64,000 bases of DNA from an uncultured Roseburia sp. (GTDB lineage: Bacteria > Bacillota > Clostridia > Lachnospirales > Lachnospiraceae): positions 34,576-98,575 of the forward strand of contig CAMSQM010000004.1 in the NCBI GenBank assembly GCA_947062675.1, written 5' to 3'. Both the position numbers and the translations under genes were made by a program. Below the pieces are notes generated by a model. It saw nothing but the letters and a program-made list of their open reading frames with translations. It was not told the origin of the DNA and ran no database searches. Below, one piece after another: positions 55,490-64,000 of the stretch; within the stretch, counting starts at the first letter, position 1; each line of letters starts with the position of its first letter.

Positions 55490-56299
55490 TTATTCCTTTG
55501 GTATAAAACCTTTACTGTGAACAAATTCTTTCCAGTAATTAATTGTAGCAGTATAAGCTTCATAATCCCCCGGCGTACCCCATCCGATATATCTTTCTAT
55601 TTCAAAAACTCTTGCGTCCATCCCAAGCTCCAATGCATGTTTTATCACTTCATCAACATAAAATTCATGATTCACCCTGTCATTTTCCGCAATCATTTTC
55701 TCAGCCGCCCTTACAAAACCGGCTCCATGTCTGAACCAGAATGTAGCTACAATGGCGTGATCTTCCATCGGCGTATCCGAAACAGCTTTTTTAACAGACA
55801 CTGCTGTAATCTTTCCGTTTTCGTCTGCCTTTACCCAGCCGTAAGCATCAGGATTTGCCAGAACGCTCTGGTTGTGTCTGTAAGTAAATACAATAACGTC
55901 ACATTCACTGGTCAGATTTTCAAACCGCCCCGCATCCATAACCATTCCGTTATCACACCCGGCGATAAGAAGCGGTTCATCATTATTGATCATATCTTTT
56001 GCAAGCAGACATGTACACGCCTGTCCTTCAGTCAGCTGTTCTACTGTAATAAAGGACGCCTTTTTATAATGCTTTAATATCTCTTCTTCCACGCCTCCAT
56101 TTTTATGGAACGTCCTGTCAATATATATCACATTGCTTCCGTCTTCTTTTACGCCCGGCAGATCCATCGTCGCACATACTACCATCGGATATTCCCTCCC
56201 GGTTCTCCTGTCTATCGTCGGAATCGCCGGTTTATGTGTTTTATATCCACAATCCGCAAATCTCTGCCCTGCACCTGCCATGGGAATTACAATATTCAT
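55490..56299 (-). CDS. Sugar-phosphate nucleotidyltransferase-like
   Basis: MNIVIPMAGAGQRFADCGYKTHKPAIPTIDRRT. Start set at MNIVIP. Confidence 0.82.
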   Translation of the reverse strand: MNIVIPMAGAGQRFADCGYKTHKPAIPTIDRRTGREYPMVVCATMDLPGVKEDGSNVIYIDRTFHKNGGVEEEILKHYKKASFITVEQLTEGQACTCLLAKDMINNDEPLLIAGCDNGMVMDAGRFENLTSECDVIVFTYRHNQSVLANPDAYGWVKADENGKITAVSVKKAVSDTPMEDHAIVATFWFRHGAGFVRAAEKMIAENDRVNHEFYVDEVIKHALELGMDARVFEIERYIGWGTPGDYEAYTATINYWKEFVHSKGFIPKE

Positions 56300-57075
56300 C
56301 TCACAAACCTCCTCACGTTTTCTGTCCAGAATATATAGTCCTGCAGGTCTTCCGGCGTTCCCCACTGGCAGAATTTTTCCACATTCGCAGGAACCCAGAC
56401 TTTCAGACCATCCTGTACCATAAAATTATAAGGAAGGCTCGCATAATATTCGCCGTTTAAAGTCTGATTACTATCAACCAGCTTCCTGCAGTATTTCTTT
56501 AAAATCCTCCCTGTTTTAAAATAATAGACCCCAGGGGAATGCTTTGCTCTGGTCTTGTCTTTCTCAAACGAATACTTCTCCCGGATTTCAATAAGATTGT
56601 CTTCCTTATCCGTAAGGCATGATGCATAATAATTCTTTTCAATCAGCAAATGCGGATGGAATCCTGTATAACACGGAATACAGCCCTCACAGCCTCTGGC
56701 AGACACATCCTCCCTGAACTTTTTATAATCCCAGGTCATATAAAAATCACAATAATTAATAATACACTCAGCATCGTCATCAATATATTCAGACACCCTG
56801 AGTACATCATAAACCGGACCTTTTTTTACCCAGTCTTCTATGGGGCATATCGTCGCCGAAGGCGCAATCTCCAGCAGCATCTGCCTCATCCGCGGAATCG
56901 TTTCCAGATGCTCCTGTCTGCATACAAACAGTATTTCTTTCTCATCCGGATACATTCCATCAATAATCCACTGCAGCACCGGCCTGCCCTGAACTTTGAT
57001 AAATGGTTTTAAATCCTGATAACCAGCAGCTACAAATCTCGACCCATACCCCGTCATTGGTATAATTATCTGCAT
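56296..57075 (-). CDS. Sugar-phosphate nucleotidyltransferase-like
   Basis: MQIIIPMTGYGSRFVAAGYQDLKPFIKVQGRPVLQWIIDGM; overlaps previous CDS by 4 nt. Confidence 0.82.
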   Translation of the reverse strand: MQIIIPMTGYGSRFVAAGYQDLKPFIKVQGRPVLQWIIDGMYPDEKEILFVCRQEHLETIPRMRQMLLEIAPSATICPIEDWVKKGPVYDVLRVSEYIDDDAECIINYCDFYMTWDYKKFREDVSARGCEGCIPCYTGFHPHLLIEKNYYASCLTDKEDNLIEIREKYSFEKDKTRAKHSPGVYYFKTGRILKKYCRKLVDSNQTLNGEYYASLPYNFMVQDGLKVWVPANVEKFCQWGTPEDLQDYIFWTENVRRFVR

Positions 57076-57079
57076 ATTC

Positions 57080-58156
57080 TCACCCCTGTTTTATACTCTT
57101 TCTATATTTTTCTGCATCCCAGTTCAGCAAAAAGTTCTGTTCCGACCCGGATAACAGATTGCATTCATATCCCCTGTTGAGCTGCATAACCTGTGCGCTG
57201 AAGCTTAAAACGCTCTGAATCTCAAGGGCCTTTCTGACAGACTCCGCATTTATATACAGCGCCCCCCTGAATTCAAAAACAACGGGTTTTCCATAGAGAG
57301 CGGTAAATTCTTCCAGATCTTTCCTGCTAAAATCATCTCTGGCAACACATACCTTTTTTCCCAGAAAAACAACGCAGTCCGGGCAGAAGCTATTTTCCCA
57401 TGCAGTTCCCATCAGCTTATACGCATCGCAGACATTTTTATCTGTCACATTCCACACAATCCCTCCTGTAACATGATATAGCAGAGTTGCATTATGATAA
57501 TGCCCATAGTCCACAGATAAATATCTCTCCAGCGTTTTTACAATCTGTTCCGTCTTATCCATAACATATCCGGCATCTTCCCCGCTGACCACCATACCGT
57601 GGTTCTGCAAAAATACAACCGGCGCTTCCTTACCGTTTTCCATATATTCCTTAAAATATACTTTTGCCAGTTCTATTCCCGGCGTAGCATACGGAACAAT
57701 CAGTGCATCCGGGAACAACTCTTTCAGAACAGCCATGCCACCTTTTCTGCATGCTAATGCATTCACTGTAACCGGATGCGTGTGCAGTGTATACTTTCCG
57801 GAAACAGCATGGAGAAAAGTTTCTATGGATGGCCGTTCTCCCTCAATATATGCTTCTTTTAAGGCTTTCTCTGAATCTTTCTCTGTCATTTTACTTATAT
57901 CAGCACTCTCAAGAAAAGCTTTTGCAATTATTTCCGGATCAACCACTGCATACCCGTAATCTTCCGTCACATCTGCCAGCTGATACCCTGATGCTTTAAT
58001 TACCATGCGGTTTTTTTCAGGTTTGCAGGATGAATTACCTCCTCCTGCCTGCACCAGATCCTCGCGCATTCCCGCATACTTTGACATTTCAACAAATCCA
58101 TCCATAATGACGTCTTTCATTCCGACCACCTCCGGTATCTGATTAGAGTGAATCAC
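57080..58156 (-). CDS. Class II aldolase/adducin-family protein
   Basis: LVQAGGGNSSCKPEKNRMVIKASGYQLADV, YTLHTHPVTVNALAC, VFLQNHGMVVSGED. Confidence 0.88.
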   Translation of the reverse strand: MIHSNQIPEVVGMKDVIMDGFVEMSKYAGMREDLVQAGGGNSSCKPEKNRMVIKASGYQLADVTEDYGYAVVDPEIIAKAFLESADISKMTEKDSEKALKEAYIEGERPSIETFLHAVSGKYTLHTHPVTVNALACRKGGMAVLKELFPDALIVPYATPGIELAKVYFKEYMENGKEAPVVFLQNHGMVVSGEDAGYVMDKTEQIVKTLERYLSVDYGHYHNATLLYHVTGGIVWNVTDKNVCDAYKLMGTAWENSFCPDCVVFLGKKVCVARDDFSRKDLEEFTALYGKPVVFEFRGALYINAESVRKALEIQSVLSFSAQVMQLNRGYECNLLSGSEQNFLLNWDAEKYRKSIKQG

Positions 58157-60479
58157 TTTTTGTTACCAGTTTATCTTTTGCTTCCGTAACCGCATATATC
58201 GCATTCTCAATCACAACTTCCTCTCCCTGCTCATTGTAGATTCTGATCTCATCCGCATGAAAAACCGGCTCTGAAAATGTATATGATATAATTTTCTGGT
58301 TATAGGAATTATCCTGAAACTGTTTCCTGATTACATTCCCGTCCTTGTCTTTAATTACAACCATATACCGGCTATTGTTTATCAAATTAGTTTTTGCCGC
58401 AAAAATCTGCCAGATTCCACTCTCATTATTTACATAAGTGAGTCCGCTTAAGCGAATGCCTCCATCTGAAACATCCATTTCTATCATTTCTGTATCATTG
58501 ATTTTCCACCCCAGAATATCCTCACCAAACAGAAAGATATTTGCATTTTTTTTGTACTTCCATCCTCCGGGCTGCATAGGCACCACTCTGCACACCGCCT
58601 GCTCAATATCCCTGAGCAAAATACGTTCCGAATAGAAAGAACTCACGTAATATCTGAACGGTTCTTCTTCAGATATCTGCAATCTGTTATTCGCGATTAT
58701 GACGCATAACAGGAAAACAACGGGAACCACCCAGTCTGAACGCCTTGTCCATACCGTTTTTACAAAATGAGAACAAATGATTAAAATTATAATCACCGGC
58801 AAATAGCCAAATATCTCAAACCTTCCACTAATTGCCGCACCATCATATCTCCAGTAAGCACTGCTCAGCACACTATCCCCGCCGGCTCCCCGGATTGTTA
58901 ATCTGAAGAACAGAAACTGACCCGCGAGAAAAATTATCATCATAAAGAAATTTTTATAATTTTCTTCTATTGCAGTGCCTCTTATCCTGCATGCGGCAAC
59001 CTTTTTAATAAACAGATAAATAATAACTCCCCAGAAAGCAGCTGTATAAATCAGCACTACGCCGTTAAAAAAAGTTATCTTCCCCTCAAAAACAGACAGG
59101 AATGCCTGAGGAATATCCTTAAACAGGGAAAAAATCAACTTAAAGACATAGCTTCCCTCCCCTCCTTTATCTGCTATGCTGTCCAGATTAATAACTTTTT
59201 TGCCGGGTGCAAATATGTAATATATCAGCTGAATACCTGCACCCAGTGCGCAGATCGACATAAACCGCCTGTCTCTCTTATTATAGCCTGTATAGAAAAG
59301 CAGCATGCAAAACAGCATATAGGGCAATAATATAACGAACTGACCTTTCGACATACATGCAATACCGCAAAAAACGCAAATTCCAATGTACTCCCGTTTG
59401 CTCCACTCATAACTGTCTGCCAGAAAATATAGTAAAATGGTAAAGATTCCGTAATTAATAAAGTTAATATATGCCGCCGTGGCATTCGTATAAATCTGCA
59501 TCATCAGCACGAGACAAAACACAAATCTATATTTTAGCGCCATATAAGACCGAAACGGAAATTTCACAAAAAATGACAATATATAACCACTTACCAGATA
59601 CGCCGCCATCTGCATTATAAAAACTGCGTGATATGCGTCGATCCGCAACACTTTAATGACAAAGATGGAAATCAGCCTCTGAAACAATGGCAGATATCCC
59701 GCGTCCGAATGTAAAAGATTATCCAGAAACCCTTTATTTAATGCAACATGCATAAAATTAGTAATCTGCTCTGCAAAAGTCGGTTCAAAAAAGTACGAGC
59801 TGTCGTAGATGTATACAATACAAAAATAGCAGACGATCAGTATAAACTGTGTCAGATTACATAATCTTTTACTTTCTGGTTTAACAGGCAGAATGAATAA
59901 AATAAAAAATATCGCAATAACAAATAAGGCATACAGTAAAACCCTGATCAGATATTCTGCATTATTAAAATGGAAATAGTATTTCTGAACCAGTATTTTT
60001 CCTGAATCCAGCCCGTTTAAGGTACAATCAGGAAGATTGTATTTATTATCTGTAACATATATTCCGACCGCATTCCGGATCCCATTACCCTTTATTGCGA
60101 TTGTTGCTTCACCCGGCTGCAGTAGCTGATAATCAAACTTCAGATTAAAATATTGATCCGAAATAAGTTCACTGATGTCCAGCTGATAACTCTGCAGAAC
60201 CGTCTGATTCTGTATCAGTGAAAATTGTACGTACCCCCCCCCAGTCGCCAAAACGGGAGCAAACTGAAGACTCCACGTTCCCCCGGTCCACCGTGCATTT
60301 TTATCAACAATAATATTCTGCAATATCTCATGCGTATCACTCAGTACTATGGTTTCATCGCTAATATCTGTTTCAAAGTAATAAGGTTCTCCCGCTTTTA
60401 TATACCTTGCGGTTGAACTAACCAGCACAAGAAAAATAATAGCAAACAACCAGTTTTCCTTATTTTTCATCCCTGCCAC
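58143..60479 (-). CDS. Large polytopic membrane protein (GT-C-like) with in-frame G9 tract near N-terminus
   Basis: 778-aa ORF; N-terminal extracellular beta-rich region with ATGGGYVQFSLIQ at the tract, then many TM segments. Confidence 0.72.
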   Translation of the reverse strand: MAGMKNKENWLFAIIFLVLVSSTARYIKAGEPYYFETDISDETIVLSDTHEILQNIIVDKNARWTGGTWSLQFAPVLATGGGYVQFSLIQNQTVLQSYQLDISELISDQYFNLKFDYQLLQPGEATIAIKGNGIRNAVGIYVTDNKYNLPDCTLNGLDSGKILVQKYYFHFNNAEYLIRVLLYALFVIAIFFILFILPVKPESKRLCNLTQFILIVCYFCIVYIYDSSYFFEPTFAEQITNFMHVALNKGFLDNLLHSDAGYLPLFQRLISIFVIKVLRIDAYHAVFIMQMAAYLVSGYILSFFVKFPFRSYMALKYRFVFCLVLMMQIYTNATAAYINFINYGIFTILLYFLADSYEWSKREYIGICVFCGIACMSKGQFVILLPYMLFCMLLFYTGYNKRDRRFMSICALGAGIQLIYYIFAPGKKVINLDSIADKGGEGSYVFKLIFSLFKDIPQAFLSVFEGKITFFNGVVLIYTAAFWGVIIYLFIKKVAACRIRGTAIEENYKNFFMMIIFLAGQFLFFRLTIRGAGGDSVLSSAYWRYDGAAISGRFEIFGYLPVIIILIICSHFVKTVWTRRSDWVVPVVFLLCVIIANNRLQISEEEPFRYYVSSFYSERILLRDIEQAVCRVVPMQPGGWKYKKNANIFLFGEDILGWKINDTEMIEMDVSDGGIRLSGLTYVNNESGIWQIFAAKTNLINNSRYMVVIKDKDGNVIRKQFQDNSYNQKIISYTFSEPVFHADEIRIYNEQGEEVVIENAIYAVTEAKDKLVTKSDSL
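60234..60242 (-). repeat. Homopolymer tract G9 (coding strand)
   Basis: Plus strand acgtacccccccccagtcgcc. Confidence 0.95.
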
Positions 60480-62041
60480 CTTTCCACAATACGATAACTG
60501 TATTTATAAAATCCGTTTCCAAAATTATTGAAGCGGTGTAATGAATATTCTACCTCCACATCTCCCGGAAGTTCTATGGAACTGACTAATTCTAATTTTC
60601 TTTCCCCCAGATAATTATCCAGAAAACCAATATATTCATCCTCTATAGCCGCCGCCCTGCTATAAAATATGATTATATCCCCTGCTTCTATTTCCTTATT
60701 CTCTTTCCAGATTCCCCCTACTCCCGGCACATAGCCCGGAATATGCATCAGGCTCAGGTCAAATGTATCTTTATAAAAACCAATAAAAACCGGTTCTTCC
60801 TCCTCAATCCACTCATTCACGATCTTCTCAGACATTTTATTTTTTCTCAGCGTCCATTCCGGATAAAAATCCACCACAAGTAGTGCAAAGATTGATAAAA
60901 ATACACCGGCTATGCAGACACTGGAAACACGCTTCGCCTTATCCTGTAAGAAATGTAATCCATATACAATATAATAAATTATAATCGGAACAAAAATAAT
61001 AGTATGACGGCTTGGGCTGAATGTCAGTTTTCCAAGGAACACTAACAGAAGATTTGCCATTAATGAGGAAATCAAAAACAGGTTCATCTTATTCCATTTT
61101 CTAACCGTATATACGAATCCCAGTATTGCCAGTATAATAAGACATACTGTCAAAACATTCGCATACCATGTACTGTCCTTAAATACAAACATACTGCGGA
61201 ACCAGATCAGTGTATTTTTTGCAAAAAATGAAATCACGTATTTGATTTTTTCAAATCCGGCATATCTGTCCCACTCAAAACAAAACTGCCGGTTTATCCC
61301 AACATTCCAGTTGGTTCCCCGTTCCAGCAATCCACTGCTTAAAAAATACTTAATCACTGGAAGATCACATACAAAACATATAATACTGCACAAAAAACTG
61401 CGCAGCAGCAATTTTCTATCCTTAATAAATATTATAAACAAAGAAATAAAAAAGCAAAAAACGAACGCAAACAGCTGATACTGCATATATCCTGCAATCG
61501 TTCCCGTTATTATAAGTACCGGCATATTGATCTTCTTTCGGGAACATATATCATAAAATACAAGCATTAACATCAATATACCAGTAACACCCACAGAGTA
61601 TGGCTCACTCTGCGCTGCATAGATTGCCATTTCCCATGAAAAGCTTATCAGAAAAACAGCAATGACTCTTTCAAATAACTGCGCCCTGTCCGGAAATACT
61701 TTCGTAAAAAAGTAATATACGAGAAAAATATTCACAATCGAAAAAAGCAGCGATGGGAGTCTCCCAAGAAAAATATTTGCCGCATAAGAATAATCGGCGT
61801 GAATCAGCGCCGCTGTCATCCAGCACTGTAATGGCGCATATGTCCATGGTATAACGGAATTATAATGCAACTTTTCCCATAAACTCTCACCACACTGAAG
61901 AATCGATACAATCAATCCTGCATCGTCATAATGGGTAAAATGAAATATTGCACATACCACTCTCCAGATTACTGCCACCCCTGCTATTAACGCAACCAGC
62001 ATTCTTTCAATTGTATTTTTCATGAAATATCTTCCCCTCAA
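60467..62041 (-). CDS. GT39-like polytopic glycosyltransferase
   Basis: FTHYDDAGLIVSILQCGESLWEKLHYNSVIPWTYAPLQCWMTAALIH, many TM segments, SPSRHTIIFVPII. Confidence 0.78.
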   Translation of the reverse strand: MRGRYFMKNTIERMLVALIAGVAVIWRVVCAIFHFTHYDDAGLIVSILQCGESLWEKLHYNSVIPWTYAPLQCWMTAALIHADYSYAANIFLGRLPSLLFSIVNIFLVYYFFTKVFPDRAQLFERVIAVFLISFSWEMAIYAAQSEPYSVGVTGILMLMLVFYDICSRKKINMPVLIITGTIAGYMQYQLFAFVFCFFISLFIIFIKDRKLLLRSFLCSIICFVCDLPVIKYFLSSGLLERGTNWNVGINRQFCFEWDRYAGFEKIKYVISFFAKNTLIWFRSMFVFKDSTWYANVLTVCLIILAILGFVYTVRKWNKMNLFLISSLMANLLLVFLGKLTFSPSRHTIIFVPIIIYYIVYGLHFLQDKAKRVSSVCIAGVFLSIFALLVVDFYPEWTLRKNKMSEKIVNEWIEEEEPVFIGFYKDTFDLSLMHIPGYVPGVGGIWKENKEIEAGDIIIFYSRAAAIEDEYIGFLDNYLGERKLELVSSIELPGDVEVEYSLHRFNNFGNGFYKYSYRIVERWQG

Positions 62042-63024
62042 TTGTCGTAATTGGCATAAGCAGAATCCTGCGCCCCTCCCTCATTTTTCTCTGGCAGAAT
62101 CTGCAGGTAAAAGTGAAGCTGATTTAATTCCATTTCAAAGTCCTGACGGTTTTTCTGATGAATCGCCTGCAGCATCATTCCATTAAAAAAAGATAATATC
62201 GCTGCAAGCATCGTAAAACCGCAGACAATAAGTGTGGGGAAATTCGGTACCAGCCCTGTCTTCAAATACGTCATCATTACCGGAATAAAAAAACAGACTG
62301 AAACTGCCGCAAGCGTGCCTGACAGAATTGAAAAAAAATTCAGCGGCTTATAGATCCTGAAAAGTCTTAAAATTGTTCTTAAAACTTTTATTCCATCTGA
62401 ATACGTATTTAATTTTGACTCGCTCCCTTCCGGCCTGTCGCGATATTCTATAACCTCATTCACTACACGCATATTTTTATCAGCTGCATGAATACTCATT
62501 TCTGTCTCAATCTCAAAACCTTTTGACAATACCGGAAATGTCTTTACAAACTGAAAACTAAACGCCCTGTAGCCGGTCATAATATCTTTTATATTACTTC
62601 TGAATAAAAAATTAATGGATTTGCGGACAATTGTATTCCCGAAATTATGAAACGGTCTCTTATTTTCCTCAAAATAAGTTGAAGACAGTCTGTCACCGAC
62701 CACCATATCCGCCTGAAGTTCCAGCACATCTCTCACCATATCCGGTGCACTCTCAGCCGGATATGTGTCATCCCCGTCGATCATGATATAACATTCGGCA
62801 TCAATTTCCCGAAACATCCGACGGATCACATTTCCTTTTCCCTGCTCCCTTTCGTACCGGACTACCGCTCCTGCCTCTCTGGCAATCCGGTCTGTACCAT
62901 CCGAAGAATTATTATCATACACATAGATAACAGCTTCTGGTAATGTTTCCCGAAAATCTCTCACTACCTTTTCAATCGTTTTGCTCTCATTATAGCAGGG
63001 AATCAGTACAGCCACCTTTTGCAT
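62038..63024 (-). CDS. Glycosyltransferase family 2 with C-terminal TM segments
   Basis: VAVLIPCYNESKTIEKVVRDF, YVYDNNSSDGTDRIA, YIMIDGDDTYPAESAPDM, MTGYRAFS. Confidence 0.92.
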   Translation of the reverse strand: MQKVAVLIPCYNESKTIEKVVRDFRETLPEAVIYVYDNNSSDGTDRIAREAGAVVRYEREQGKGNVIRRMFREIDAECYIMIDGDDTYPAESAPDMVRDVLELQADMVVGDRLSSTYFEENKRPFHNFGNTIVRKSINFLFRSNIKDIMTGYRAFSFQFVKTFPVLSKGFEIETEMSIHAADKNMRVVNEVIEYRDRPEGSESKLNTYSDGIKVLRTILRLFRIYKPLNFFSILSGTLAAVSVCFFIPVMMTYLKTGLVPNFPTLIVCGFTMLAAILSFFNGMMLQAIHQKNRQDFEMELNQLHFYLQILPEKNEGGAQDSAYANYDN

Positions 63025-63079
63025 TTTACTTTATATCCTTTCTAAAACAGCCGCCGCACAGCGGACAAATCTGCAGTAT

Positions 63080-64000
63080 TCAGCCTGCCAGATACTTCAC
63101 ACAGCTAATAATAGCAAATACATTTATATAACCGATAAATGGAAAAATATATTTATCAATATTTTTCCTGTCCAGTGTTACATTTTTACTTTCCAGACAA
63201 ATACATATTATTAATGCAACCGGAATAAAATATCTTCCCTGAATACCTTCTATCACATCTGCAGCGACTTTTGTCCATTGTACATATTCGCTCGTAAAAA
63301 TCAGAAGCACCGAACTTATTACCGCGAATAACATGATCATTTTATCTTTTTTCTTAATTGTAATCATATCATACCGTGAAACTGCCAGAATTATAAGCAA
63401 AGCCGCACAGAAATAGTACCCGAAACGGTTTACATAGATTGTCAGGGCCCCCAGTCCGTCTCCAAAAAATTCCCAGAATATAATCTCATGCTTTTCCAGA
63501 ACCGTATTATATATTACATTAAGATAATTAACCGGATCCTTCAGTACATGCGCAACCTGCAGACCACTATCCACCCCTTTTCTGATCTGATACAGATATC
63601 CTGATGAAACTGCCAGCCACCCTAAATTGGCAGCACAGGCAGCCGCGAACCCTGTCAAAAGTATTCTCCAGTAGTTACGCACTGAATCAAATTTCTCTGA
63701 CGGTAAAACAAATGCCAGTAAACACAGTGGAAGAAAAACTATTTTACATAATCCAAGCAAAATCATGCACAGATAAATAACTGCTATCTGGCGCTTTGTG
63801 ATCTTCTCTTTACTCACATATGCCAGATACAGTACGTATGCGGTAAACACAATCGCAACGCCATTTAAAAACCCATCTGCCGTGATAACTACTGACTGCT
63901 GAATGAACATGGGTAATAATGCTATCAGCAACAGGCACTCTCTTTTTACAGGTATAATCTTTAAAGAAAAAAATATAGCTGCCGTGCAAAACCCAAAACC
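63080..64000 (-). CDS. DUF2142-like membrane protein (5' end beyond window)
   Basis: Frame stays open upstream of 63931 to the window edge; MFIQQSVVITADGFLNGVAI, VTLDRKN, GIQGRYFIPVALI. Confidence 0.75.
   Translation of the reverse strand, partial: GFGFCTAAIFFSLKIIPVKRECLLLIALLPMFIQQSVVITADGFLNGVAIVFTAYVLYLAYVSKEKITKRQIAVIYLCMILLGLCKIVFLPLCLLAFVLPSEKFDSVRNYWRILLTGFAAACAANLGWLAVSSGYLYQIRKGVDSGLQVAHVLKDPVNYLNVIYNTVLEKHEIIFWEFFGDGLGALTIYVNRFGYYFCAALLIILAVSRYDMITIKKKDKMIMLFAVISSVLLIFTSEYVQWTKVAADVIEGIQGRYFIPVALIICICLESKNVTLDRKNIDKYIFPFIGYINVFAIISCVKYLAG

Noticed and set aside
57262-57267. C6 runs (e.g. 57262-57267, 36538-36543, about 31703) as phase-variation tracts
   Set aside because: Too short for efficient slippage, and the genes are in frame; within the range expected by chance.
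1-64000. CRISPR arrays, tRNA/rRNA genes, transposases/integrases
   Set aside because: No regularly spaced repeats, cloverleaf/rRNA-like sequence or transposase/integrase motifs recognised on reading; not an exhaustive computational scan.

Overview
The window looks like a chromosomal segment of a low-to-mid-GC Clostridia/Lachnospiraceae-type Firmicute (inferred from protein flavour only). It has three parts. (A) 1-1.55 kb, + strand: a TlpA-like thioredoxin lipoprotein, a 51-aa CxxC protein (CD1871A type) missing from the ORF track, and a NapH-like 4Fe-4S membrane protein. (B) 1.7-30.6 kb, all - strand, GC-rich: an atypical contractile-injection-system (CIS / T6SS-like) locus. It encodes a VWA membrane protein, a large sheath candidate, two Hcp-like tube paralogues, DnaJ, two FHA proteins, two PP2C-like proteins, an Hsp70-like ATPase, a DUF4280 PAAR-like spike tip, two VgrG-type proteins, a pentapeptide protein and an Rhs toxin. 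The second VgrG ends in a YwqJ-type deaminase toxin and is followed by endonuclease V and a YwqK-type antitoxin. I see no ClpV, TssJLM or Ser/Thr kinase in the window. (C) 31-64 kb, all - strand, AT-rich: a cell-surface glycan locus (GTs, flippase, acyltransferases, GtrA, DUF2142, methyltransferase, nucleotidyltransferases, aldolase). Its coding sequences carry eight G8-G9 homopolymer tracts, and three of these coincide exactly with frameshifts that split genes. This is the pattern expected of multi-gene phase variation. A decayed uracil-DNA glycosylase lies at the B/C junction. No tRNA, rRNA, CRISPR array or transposase was recognised. All family calls are by eye from motifs; no database search was run.
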